NCBI GenBank assembly: GCA_947588685.1
Contig: CANPYM010000008.1
Location: 1 to 41,639 of the forward strand
Reading direction: 5' to 3'
Length of the DNA stretch: 41,639 nt
From: an uncultured Bacilli bacterium
GTDB taxonomy: Bacteria; Bacillota_I; Bacilli_A; RF39; UBA660
The translations under genes were made by a program, and so were the position numbers. Shown here piece after piece: positions 35,170 through 41,639 of the stretch (positions are counted from its first letter, which is position 1; each line of letters opens with the position of its first letter). The notes below the pieces were generated by a model. That model did no database searches and had not been told where the DNA came from. It worked only from the letters and a program-made list of their open reading frames with translations.

Positions 35170-35203
35170 CCACTTTGCTCCACTTTATTCCACCTATCAC
35201 CAC
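35170..35203 (-). promoter_or_regulatory. MraZ operator: four direct repeats, 10-bp period
   Basis: GTGG occurs on the minus strand at 35170-35173, 35180-35183, 35190-35193 and 35200-35203, exactly 10 bp apart. Two copies have the full AAAGTGG context. MraZ boxes in E. coli and Mycoplasma are of this type. They lie between the -10 and the start codon, as expected for autoregulation. Confidence 0.8.
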
Positions 35204-35204
35204 T

Positions 35205-35234
35205 ATTGTATACTAAAAAGTCCATTCTTGTAAA
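35205..35234 (-). promoter_or_regulatory. mraZ operon promoter
   Basis: TTTACA (35229-35234), 18 bp, TACAAT (35205-35210) on the minus strand; TATACA two bases upstream is an alternative -10. The MraZ repeats start one base downstream, over the start point. Confidence 0.6.
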
Positions 35235-35274
35235 TAGTTTTTCACATCTTTTTTAAATTTTGTGTCAAATATGT

Positions 35275-35295
35275 AAAAAAAGAGGTCGCCCTCTT
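35275..35295 (-). terminator. terminator of the tiny membrane gene pair
   Basis: A 6-bp perfect stem (35280-35285 with 35290-35295) has a 4-nt loop and is followed by U on the leftward RNA. It touches the stop codon of the 50-codon gene. Confidence 0.8.
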
Positions 35296-35447
35296 TATAT
35301 AATATATGACCCAACAATGATTGCTAAAAGAATGTATAGAACGATAACAAGAACGAAACTAGATACACCCCCATTATAGTTACTACCCTTCTTTGCACAA
35401 TTGGTTTCGGTCACTTCTCTTTTTTTGGTGCATTCGTTGCAAGACAT
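35295..35447 (-). CDS. tiny membrane protein, YjcZ-like
   Basis: 50 aa. A hydrophilic N-terminus with three Cys (MSCNECTKK, NCAKKG) is followed by GGVSSF and one membrane helix (FVLVIVLYILLAIIVG). The helix and its preceding Gly/Ser stretch match the YjcZ-type tiny membrane family (typical FALIVVLFILLIIVG), most members of which come from sporulating Bacilli. An excellent AAGGAGG site overlaps the stop of the 28-codon gene, so the two are coupled. Function unknown. Confidence 0.78.
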   Translation of the reverse strand: MSCNECTKKREVTETNCAKKGSNYNGGVSSFVLVIVLYILLAIIVGSYII

Positions 35448-35458
35448 ATGCTACCTCC

Positions 35459-35545
35459 TTAAATCCAAGCTCCAAGTATAATTATTAAAAGAATAAATAA
35501 TACTAAAACGATTGCTGCTGAAGATACTGAAGAATTACAATTCAT
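35459..35545 (-). CDS. tiny membrane protein, YjcZ-like, 28 residues
   Basis: The protein is MNCNSSVSSAAIVLV plus a helix ending LLIIILGAWI. It has the same helix type as its 50-residue neighbour and is clearly in the YjcZ tiny membrane family. AGGAGG lies about 10 bases before the ATG; an in-frame ATG nearer that site is too close to it. It is the first gene of the pair. Confidence 0.75.
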   Translation of the reverse strand: MNCNSSVSSAAIVLVLFILLIIILGAWI

Positions 35546-35578
35546 AAAAAACATTCCTCCTTTTTGTCTTTTCAAAAC

Positions 35579-35605
35579 TATTTTATGAAGTTTTGATGAA
35601 TATGT
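35579..35605 (-). promoter_or_regulatory. possible sigma-K-type promoter of the tiny gene pair
   Basis: CATAAAATA (35579-35587) fits the Bacillus SigK -10 pattern CATAnnnTA, and AC (35604-35605) lies 16 bp upstream as that pattern asks. No good SigA promoter is visible. The motif has little information in AT-rich DNA. Confidence 0.3.
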
Positions 35606-35615
35606 GATTAAATGA

Positions 35616-35644
35616 TTGAATTTTGTTTAAATATTTGCTATTAT
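35616..35644 (+). promoter_or_regulatory. promoter of the PrsA-like gene
   Basis: TTGAAT (35616-35621), 17 bp, TATTAT (35639-35644), giving a leader of about 16 nt with AAAGGA. Confidence 0.7.
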
Positions 35645-35666
35645 AACTTTAGAAAGGATTGATATA

Positions 35667-36659
35667 GTGAAAAGAGCATTATGCGCATTAGCTGTACTTA
35701 CAACTTTACTTGCGACGGCTTGTGGTAATCCTAAAATCAAGAATGGTGAAGAGATTATCGCTCAAATCAATGGTAAAAAATATACAGCCGATGAACTATA
35801 CGAAGAATTAAAAGGGCAATATGGCTATAATACAGTAATTAACTGGATTGATAAAGAAATAGCTGATAGTGAAGTAGAAACGACTGAGGAAGCAGAACAA
35901 TATGCTGAAGAAGGACTTGAGTTTTACTCACAATATGCATCAATGTATGGAATGAGTCTTATCGAGTTTGTTACATCTCAAGTTGGTATGACAGGTGTAG
36001 CTAACGAAGAAGACGTTAAAAATGCCATCATTAATCAATACAAAATGAATCAAGCTATTGAAAATGTCGTTGCTAGCAAAGTATCAAAGAAAGAAGTTCA
36101 AGATTATTATGATGAGAACTATAAAACAGTTTATACTTATCATGAAATCTTAATTACTGATGATGACGATGCAGATGATAAAATCGATAGTATCAAAAAA
36201 GAGCTTAAAGGTAAAAAAGGCGATGAATTAGTTGAAGCTTTCAAAGAGCAAGCCAAGAAAAACTCTGTTGCCACTGACGCAGCTGATGGCGGACTTGTTT
36301 CTAAAGCTACCAAAAATAACGTTCCTGATAAAGTATGGAGCGAATTAAAAGATATGGATGATAATGAATATACAACGACGCCAATTGAGACTGATAGTGG
36401 TATTTATTTCATCTTAAGAATATCTAAAGCTAAAGGTCAAGATCTTGAAAAAGTTGATGACGAAATTAGACATCTAATCGCTAATGATAAGTTAAATGCT
36501 GATGAGTTCTTACGTTATGACATCTTAACGGAATTACGTAACAAATATAAAATTGTTTTCATTGATAATGATATGAAAACTTCATATAATAATTTCTTAA
36601 ATGATATTGATAACGCTAAAAAAGAAGCTAGTAATTCTAACTCAAATAGTGAAGAATAA
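35667..36659 (+). CDS. prsA: PrsA-like extracytoplasmic foldase lipoprotein
   Basis: 330 aa, GTG start with AGAAAGGA. The signal peptide ends in a lipobox (LLATAC, Cys19). A SurA-like helical N-domain (about 25-140) precedes a parvulin-type peptidyl-prolyl isomerase domain (about 155-265, YHEILIT ... DGGLVS ... PIETDSGIYFILRI). A C-terminal helix and a Ser/Asn tail follow. It should help secreted proteins, such as the wall hydrolases and PBP, to fold outside the membrane. It is a single-gene unit with a clear promoter and terminator. The isomerase core is rather divergent, so it may be mainly a chaperone. Confidence 0.88.
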   Translation: MKRALCALAVLTTLLATACGNPKIKNGEEIIAQINGKKYTADELYEELKGQYGYNTVINWIDKEIADSEVETTEEAEQYAEEGLEFYSQYASMYGMSLIEFVTSQVGMTGVANEEDVKNAIINQYKMNQAIENVVASKVSKKEVQDYYDENYKTVYTYHEILITDDDDADDKIDSIKKELKGKKGDELVEAFKEQAKKNSVATDAADGGLVSKATKNNVPDKVWSELKDMDDNEYTTTPIETDSGIYFILRISKAKGQDLEKVDDEIRHLIANDKLNADEFLRYDILTELRNKYKIVFIDNDMKTSYNNFLNDIDNAKKEASNSNSNSEE

Positions 36660-36683
36660 AGAGAGTTTAAAACTCTCTTTTTT
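36658..36683. terminator. bidirectional terminator between prsA and recX
   Basis: An 8-bp stem (36658-36665 with 36673-36680) has a 7-nt loop, with A on one side and T on the other. It overlaps the end of recX and serves both converging genes. Confidence 0.87.
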
Positions 36684-37440
36684 GATTGACATAATTATTA
36701 ATAGCGTTGATATCAAATCCTTTAGCATATAACTTTTGTTTAATTTTATTATATAAATCATTCCCTTGATGCTTATGTGATAACTTGGCATATAATTTAT
36801 CATATTCTAAAGCTAAAGTGTCCATATCGGAAATATCAATATTATCTAAAATACTTAAGACTAAGTCCCGACTATATCCAAGATTAACCATATCTAAAAC
36901 AATTTTTTGTTTTAATTGATAAGCTGATGTATGATGATTCCCCTTTACTTTTTTATTAATTAATTTTTCAGCATTTTCTTTAACAACGTCGTCATCAATC
37001 TTCGCTACTTCTTCTTCAATAATATCCTCTGGTATCTCTTCACTACGAAGAGAACTCTTAATTTTATCTGGTCCTTCACTTCTTAAGTAAATAGCATCGG
37101 AAATATAAGCTCTAGCATAATTTTGATTATTTAGAAGGCCAATCTCTTTTAAGTGGGCTATGATTTTATCTTTTTCATGTTGACTTAGATCAAAACGTTC
37201 TAGATATTCTTTCATTTCACGCACACTACGATTACGCCTTAAAAGATGATTTAATGCTTTATTATAAGCATCATAGTAGGCATTATCTTCCATAATTTGT
37301 TTATAGACATTATCATCAATGTCTTTTTTATATAACAAATTATTCTTAAGTAAGACATCATCATAAGTCGTTATAACTTCATCATCGATGGTTATTTTAT
37401 ATTTGCCACTATTTGTTTTTTTTATCTCATTTATATGCAT
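36667..37440 (-). CDS. recX: RecA regulator RecX
   Basis: 257 aa. It is helical, with three-helix RecX repeats; the first core is ALNHLLRRNRSVREMKEYLERF, followed by LKEIGLLNNQNYARAYISDAI. Bacillus-type length with the N-terminal extension (NEIKKTNSGKYKITID). It modulates RecA filaments. It is a single-gene unit with a near-consensus promoter. Confidence 0.9.
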   Translation of the reverse strand: MHINEIKKTNSGKYKITIDDEVITTYDDVLLKNNLLYKKDIDDNVYKQIMEDNAYYDAYNKALNHLLRRNRSVREMKEYLERFDLSQHEKDKIIAHLKEIGLLNNQNYARAYISDAIYLRSEGPDKIKSSLRSEEIPEDIIEEEVAKIDDDVVKENAEKLINKKVKGNHHTSAYQLKQKIVLDMVNLGYSRDLVLSILDNIDISDMDTLALEYDKLYAKLSHKHQGNDLYNKIKQKLYAKGFDINAINNYVNQKREF

Positions 37441-37484
37441 ACCATCACCATCATCATTATATCAAACATTAGTTTGCTTATCAA
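37441..37484 (-). promoter_or_regulatory. recX promoter with compact leader
   Basis: TTGATA (37479-37484), 17 bp, TGATATAAT (hexamer 37456-37461), six bases, GGTGAT (37444-37449), three bases, ATG. The 18 bases at 37444-37461 are identical to the rsmD start region. Confidence 0.75.
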
Positions 37485-37488
37485 GCCT

Positions 37489-37515
37489 AAAAAAGAAGAG
37501 ATTACTTCTCTTCTT
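37489..37515 (-). terminator. terminator of the GGDEF gene
   Basis: An 8-bp perfect stem (37493-37500 with 37508-37515) has a 7-nt loop and a U run on the leftward RNA. It overlaps the last codons of the gene. Confidence 0.82.
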
Positions 37516-39541
37516 CATTCATTAATTCTTTATTAGTCCGCATATCTAGAGTTGCTTCATTAATTGCGTCATCAATTGTCTTAATCGCATCACTTATAAT
37601 ACTATAACCGATAGCTGCACCAAAACCATGACTCAAATTTTTAAACTCACGATTTAACTTACGAATGTAACTAACAGCTTGTTTTTCATCATATTCAACC
37701 ATATAGATTAAGAACTCATTACCATCAGTTCTGATAATCTCCGTATTAGCCATTTGGGTTTGAATTAAAATGTTAGCTGCTTCTGTGATAACTTTATCCC
37801 CTTCCTCACGGCCAAAGGAATCGTTAATATAAGCAATATTATTTAAATCAACAACAATGATAATTTGTGGATAGATTTCCGAATCATCCCATTTTTCAAC
37901 ATTATCATTTAAATAAGTCCTGTTCTTTAAAGAAGTTAAGCTATCAATATATTTTAATTTTTCATCTTTACTTAAAGCTTTCTTTTTATGTTTAAAGATA
38001 TACTTAAAGAATTTTTTAATACGGCCCAAGAATTGGAAAATAATAATTAAAGATAAAATGATAACAGCAATAAACAAGAATACGTTTAAGCCTTCATATT
38101 CGTAGGCATTGGCATAGCCCATATCAATGACATCATTAGGATTAATATATTCTAAATAGAAATTAAATAAATCCATAAATGTCTTATTATCCTTATTGAC
38201 AACAAAGCCATAATTTAAAACGTCATCAGCAATATATGTGATATGGAAATTATTTAACTTTCTTGTCTTATAGTATTCATAACTACCTAATTCCATAGCA
38301 ATAATCTTCTTTTTACCAAGTTTACCTTTGTCAAATAAATCTTGATAATTGTCAAAGCTTTTAACTTTTAATTTATTATCTAACAACCATTTTTCAATCT
38401 TACTATCTTTAATTGTTAAAATCTCTTTATCCTTTAAAGAGTTAAGACTATTAATTGTTAAATGTCCACTATTATGAGTTAAAAAGACAATTTGCGTTTG
38501 AATTGGTTTAACTGTTACAGAATCATCTTCACTATGGAAAGACGTACTGTCAAAGTAAAAATCAATTTTCTTATTTTTTAAAGCTTCTTCGAGATCGCTT
38601 AAACTATGATAGAAAGAAGCATACTCCATATCAATATTAGCAAAAGATGCAAAATCTTTAATAATAAAATAATTTGTACCTGTTAAAACACGGTGAGAGG
38701 TATTATCATATATACCTAAATTAGTATAACCATAACGATATATTTTAGAATTTAAATTACTTAATTCTTTTTCAGAGATATTTAGCGCTGTTACATAAGC
38801 ATTTAAAAGATTAGCATAATACTTCTTCGTAAGTTCTGTGTTACTAAACTTATGATACTCCTTAATAATAATCTTTTTTAGCTCTTCATCACCTTTTAAA
38901 CGAAGAGCATAATACCTTTTCATATCACACATTTGGTATGAAAAATGATACTTATTAGTTAAAACATCATTAAGATAAATAGATTTTAAACCGATGAAAG
39001 CATCAATCGTACCAGCACTCATCGCCTCTAACATAGTCTCTTTATTATCAAACTTTATATAGACTAAACCATCACTACCAAGACTATTAATAATCTCATC
39101 AGCATCATCTGGTAGATAACCAATTTTTAAATCTTTTAAGTCTAAAGCTGATGAATAAACATTATTATCCTTAGTAATAACAGCATAATTATCCTCTAAA
39201 ATAGTTGTATCATCATCAGTCAGTTTATCAGTTAAAACAATCCCATAATCACCAGTATAATCGCTATCTAAAGTATAAGCAATCGGATTAATAGTAATTT
39301 TGGTATTATCAGTGAAATAGTCGATGAAATCAAAGAATAAGCCCTTACCTGTTAGGGTCAAAGAAGCAATGTCACTCGGCATATACAAGTCGACATTCAT
39401 ATTCTTATTTTCATTTAAATAACGTTGCTCCGAAGGTGTATAGGCATAATCATCTTTGGAACTAGAAAAATAATAGATTGAACCACCAATGAGTGCGGCC
39501 AGTAAAACAACGCCAATTATTATTAATATTCTTCTTTTCAT
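37502..39541 (-). CDS. membrane sensor with two solute-binding-like domains and a degenerate GGDEF domain
   Basis: 679 aa from the ATG with TAGGAG five bases upstream. An N-terminal membrane helix (about 5-25) is followed by two successive type II solute-binding-like domains outside the cell (about 50-265 and 275-490). A second helix (about 495-520) leads to a cytoplasmic GGDEF domain (about 535-679). The GGDEF fold is clear (DSLTSLKNR, VVDLNNIAYINDSFGREEGD), but the signature is DGNEF (606-610). The first Gly and the metal-binding Asp/Glu are replaced, and no upstream RxxD inhibitory site is seen. It is probably not an active cyclase; it may bind nucleotide or signal by contact. The short gap to the upstream 160-aa gene suggests co-transcription. 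Confidence 0.85.
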   Translation of the reverse strand: MKRRILIIIGVVLLAALIGGSIYYFSSSKDDYAYTPSEQRYLNENKNMNVDLYMPSDIASLTLTGKGLFFDFIDYFTDNTKITINPIAYTLDSDYTGDYGIVLTDKLTDDDTTILEDNYAVITKDNNVYSSALDLKDLKIGYLPDDADEIINSLGSDGLVYIKFDNKETMLEAMSAGTIDAFIGLKSIYLNDVLTNKYHFSYQMCDMKRYYALRLKGDEELKKIIIKEYHKFSNTELTKKYYANLLNAYVTALNISEKELSNLNSKIYRYGYTNLGIYDNTSHRVLTGTNYFIIKDFASFANIDMEYASFYHSLSDLEEALKNKKIDFYFDSTSFHSEDDSVTVKPIQTQIVFLTHNSGHLTINSLNSLKDKEILTIKDSKIEKWLLDNKLKVKSFDNYQDLFDKGKLGKKKIIAMELGSYEYYKTRKLNNFHITYIADDVLNYGFVVNKDNKTFMDLFNFYLEYINPNDVIDMGYANAYEYEGLNVFLFIAVIILSLIIIFQFLGRIKKFFKYIFKHKKKALSKDEKLKYIDSLTSLKNRTYLNDNVEKWDDSEIYPQIIIVVDLNNIAYINDSFGREEGDKVITEAANILIQTQMANTEIIRTDGNEFLIYMVEYDEKQAVSYIRKLNREFKNLSHGFGAAIGYSIISDAIKTIDDAINEATLDMRTNKELMNEEEK

Positions 39542-39552
39542 ATAACTCCTAA

Positions 39553-40035
39553 CTACCAAACAAAGTCTTCATTTGTCTTGCCATCAATTTCCTTATGATG
39601 GGTTCCGATTTGTGGATAACTTTCGCTTTCTTTCTTATCAGATTTAACCATTAGTTGAAGGTCATAATATTTCTTTTCTTCGTCAGTGAAAACGGCAAGT
39701 ATCTCTTTACCCATTTTTTTAACGTCAGAAAAATTGGTAGTATCAGCTACTTCGACAATAATATCAACTAAATTACATTTAACTTCAAAAGTTTTAAACT
39801 TATAACCATCATATTTTTTAACTACTTCTTTGATAGTATCTTTGCGGTCTTCGGCAATTGGATGATTAACCGTTGTCTCGCATCGATCACCATAAACACT
39901 TTCCTTAGTATTAGGTATTAAATAAGTAATAATACGATATGAAAATATTATTAAGGCAATTAAAATAACTAAAACGATGCCCAAAATAATACATTTCTTT
40001 TTATGTTTTTTAAAAAAATTTTTAACTTTGTCCAT
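39553..40035 (-). CDS. small membrane-anchored protein of unknown function
   Basis: 160 aa; not recognised. A Lys-rich cytoplasmic start (DKVKNFFKKHKKK) and one membrane helix (about 15-40) precede an extracellular domain of about 105 residues. That domain has two Cys (CETTVNH and FEVKCNL) and a strand-rich core (FKTFEVKCNLVDIIVEVAD), and the C-terminus is YPQIGTHHKEIDG. It sits between the CamS-like gene and the GGDEF sensor with its own likely promoter (TATAAT at 40053-40058, then GAGGTGC). It may be an accessory part of the sensor, by position only. Confidence 0.75.
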   Translation of the reverse strand: MDKVKNFFKKHKKKCIILGIVLVILIALIIFSYRIITYLIPNTKESVYGDRCETTVNHPIAEDRKDTIKEVVKKYDGYKFKTFEVKCNLVDIIVEVADTTNFSDVKKMGKEILAVFTDEEKKYYDLQLMVKSDKKESESYPQIGTHHKEIDGKTNEDFVW

Positions 40036-40039
40036 AAAA

Positions 40040-40058
40040 GCACCTCACTAACATTATA
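40040..40058 (-). promoter_or_regulatory. promoter and ribosome binding site of the 160-aa gene
   Basis: TATAAT (40053-40058) lies 17 bp upstream of the ATG, with GAGGTGC at 40040-40046 between. The leader would be about 10 nt. Confidence 0.5.
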
Positions 40059-40069
40059 CAATATTTTGG

Positions 40070-41107
40070 TTAGTAAATAAATATGTCAGTTGATGTTTCT
40101 CCCTCTTCCTTTACAATATAAGCCTTTACTTCATTGATGGCTTTTACTTCCGTAACAACTTTAACATCTTTAAAATAACTAGCCATGTTTTCACTTAAAA
40201 ATTGACTAATGTATAAAAGTTCACCATAGCTATAATAACTTTTAGTGATAGTGATGTCAAGTTTCGATAAATGATTACCACTATAGTAGCCTAATCCTGA
40301 TACGTACATTGTTTTATCATAATTGTACATTTTCGTTGTAAAGTTTTTAAAACTGTTATAATTTTTGGTATCTAATTTCTTGACACTATCATTATTCATA
40401 TAATAATTTTTTTGATCAAGATACGAAAACGCAATATTAGTCTCGTTAGTAACACCATAATATAGGTAGTTACCACTCGTATTAGATTCAGGACTAGCTT
40501 CTACATATAAAGCAACCATAATCGGAATATTATCTAAAGAAAAGTTCTCCCTTAAATATTTAACTAATTCCGTCGCTTTCGTTTTACCAATATCTATAAC
40601 TTTATTTTGGTTGATGGTAACGTAGTTGCCATCAGAACCATATCCTTGATAAGGATTTAGGATTAAACCCAAACTTAAACCTTTTATTTGGCCTTCTTTA
40701 TCTAGGAAGTTTTTTTCATAAACGCCAACAACGACTGTCGGCTTAATCTTTTTACCACTGATTGTCATATCAGCAATATTATTTAAATTATCACGATTAA
40801 GAAGTGTCCGCAAACGGCTTTCCGATAAATATTGTCCTTCTTGGTAATAATAATCCGTAATAGCGAAGACATTAGAAGAAATTTGAATTAAGTCTTTTTC
40901 AACTTTATTAATGTCATAATCAACGACATTACTACTAACCACGTAATTATTGCCAACCCCTTTTTTATATGGCATATAAATTGTATAATAGTCATCATTA
41001 TACTTAAAAGAATAAGTCGTATCTGATGGCTCTTCTACTTCTTTTTTAGAACAACCAGCAATGGCAATAATTGATAGTAACAAAAATAATATTTTTATTT
41101 TCTTCAT
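40070..41107 (-). CDS. CamS-family lipoprotein
   Basis: 345 aa. The signal peptide ends in a lipobox (IAIAGC, Cys19). The body carries CamS-like features: YLSESRLRTLLNRDN, then a region with LSLGLILNPYQGY, a K-ATELVKYLRENF helix and IPIMVALYVEASPESNTSGNYLYYG, and two halves of similar fold. CamS proteins are surface lipoproteins whose signal peptides yield pheromone peptides in staphylococci and enterococci. The function of the mature protein is unclear, and pheromone activity here is not implied. Confidence 0.8.
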   Translation of the reverse strand: MKKIKILFLLLSIIAIAGCSKKEVEEPSDTTYSFKYNDDYYTIYMPYKKGVGNNYVVSSNVVDYDINKVEKDLIQISSNVFAITDYYYQEGQYLSESRLRTLLNRDNLNNIADMTISGKKIKPTVVVGVYEKNFLDKEGQIKGLSLGLILNPYQGYGSDGNYVTINQNKVIDIGKTKATELVKYLRENFSLDNIPIMVALYVEASPESNTSGNYLYYGVTNETNIAFSYLDQKNYYMNNDSVKKLDTKNYNSFKNFTTKMYNYDKTMYVSGLGYYSGNHLSKLDITITKSYYSYGELLYISQFLSENMASYFKDVKVVTEVKAINEVKAYIVKEEGETSTDIFIY

Positions 41108-41116
41108 ACATCAACA

Positions 41117-41136
41117 AAAAGGAAGTTTACACTTCC
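41117..41136 (-). terminator. terminator of the YtxH gene
   Basis: GGAAGT/ACTTCC stem (41121-41126 with 41131-41136) has a 4-nt loop and five U on the leftward RNA. Confidence 0.75.
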
Positions 41137-41144
41137 CCTTTTAT

Positions 41145-41585
41145 TTACCCTTCTTTAGTTTCGATAGCCTTTTCTTCTTTTTCTAAACGATTAAGAACAT
41201 CTCTTGTTACCATTGCTGCTTTTTCTTTAATAGCCGCTACTGTGTTTTCCATAACTGGTGTACCTTTACTAACGACATATTTCATCAATTCATCTGCCTT
41301 ATCATTAACTAATTTAGCTTTTTCTTTCGCATATTTTAAAACTTTTTCTTTATCTAAATCAGCTAATGCTTCTTTTATTTCTTCAACTTTATCTTCGATG
41401 TATTTTTTAACATCGTCAGCTTTAAGATTTTTAGCTTTATCTAACAATTCCTCAAACTTAGCTTTTAATTCAGCTCTTGTTTCTTCACCGGCTTTAGGAG
41501 CGAATAAAACACCTAAACCTGCACCAATAGCTGCACCGGCGATAAATGCACCTACTCTTTTTCCTTTTCCTTCACTTTTACTCAT
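41145..41585 (-). CDS. YtxH-domain protein
   Basis: 146 aa from MSKSEGK; an ATG three codons upstream is possible, but its spacing to GAGAGG is very short. A basic start precedes a Gly/Ala-rich membrane segment (VGAFIAGAAIGAGLGVLFAPKAG, about 10-33), the hallmark of the YtxH family. A long charged amphipathic helix or coiled coil (about 35-140) follows. YtxH proteins are small, stress-associated envelope proteins of unknown mechanism. The window ends just upstream, so its promoter and any partner gene are not visible. Confidence 0.85.
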   Translation of the reverse strand: MSKSEGKGKRVGAFIAGAAIGAGLGVLFAPKAGEETRAELKAKFEELLDKAKNLKADDVKKYIEDKVEEIKEALADLDKEKVLKYAKEKAKLVNDKADELMKYVVSKGTPVMENTVAAIKEKAAMVTRDVLNRLEKEEKAIETKEG

Positions 41586-41639
41586 CGTCTTCATTACCTC
41601 TCTTTCTTCTAAATACAAAATTAATAGCGTTACTTATAC

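Noticed and set aside
1-41639. Prophage, insertion sequence, integron, CRISPR or tRNA-linked island
   Set aside because: No transposase, integrase, phage structural gene, repeat-spacer array, tRNA or compositional break was seen; the genes are core-type.

Overview
The window is a gene-dense, AT-rich bacterial chromosome segment. It reads as a member of the Bacilli lineage (Erysipelotrichales, RF39 or Mollicutes-like relatives). The evidence is the set of B. subtilis-type clusters (ylbD-ylbE-rsmD, dnaG-sigA-trmK, comEA-comEC, mraZ-rsmH-ftsL-pbp, parE-parC), Gram-positive surface enzymes (class B sortase, GH25 muramidase, PrsA-like and CamS-like lipoproteins, PASTA-containing PBP), AGGAGG/GGTGAT ribosome binding sites, and TGA used as a stop (end of dnaG). 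I see no phage, insertion sequence, CRISPR, tRNA or rRNA. It looks like core chromosome.

Layout. Positions 1-5956 run leftward. They hold a cohesin-like membrane protein, a glucosaminidase ending in a dockerin, rsmD, ylbE, ylbD and a GH25 muramidase. Positions 5960-10767 hold two FAD enzymes and a large protein I do not recognise. Positions 10824-18993 hold topoisomerase IV (parE-parC), mutS without mutL beside it, and a SepM/YlbL-type PDZ-Lon protease. Positions 19064-20611 encode a very acidic lipoprotein with internal repeats. It diverges from a rightward pair, YlbJ-like and YqfQ-like. Positions 21924-28370 hold trmK, sigA, dnaG, comEC and comEA, all leftward. glmS is rightward. Positions 30271-35160 hold a dcw-type operon, mraZ-rsmH-ftsL-pbp-srtB, which ends in a sortase where mraY/murD might be expected. 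Next come two tiny membrane genes of 28 and 50 codons, a PrsA-like foldase (rightward), recX, a membrane sensor with a degenerate GGDEF domain, a small membrane protein, a CamS-like lipoprotein and a YtxH protein.

How the genes work together. Much of the window concerns the cell envelope: wall synthesis and division, wall cutting, precursor supply by GlmS, surface attachment and extracytoplasmic folding. The rest is replication, repair, competence and RNA modification. The most interesting protein pair is at the left end, where a wall hydrolase carries a dockerin and the next gene encodes a membrane-anchored cohesin-like protein. This suggests a two-component, cellulosome-like docking device used for peptidoglycan remodelling.

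The most interesting DNA pattern is a compact start module, TATAAT-N6-GGTGRT-N3-ATG. It precedes five unrelated genes (ylbD, rsmD, parE, pbp, recX) with exactly the same spacing and predicts mRNAs that begin at the Shine-Dalgarno sequence. Other regulatory DNA includes a four-copy, 10-bp-spaced MraZ operator, back-to-back promoters sharing a -35 region with a probable leaderless ylbJ-like mRNA, and terminators that overlap stop codons and run straight into the next promoter.
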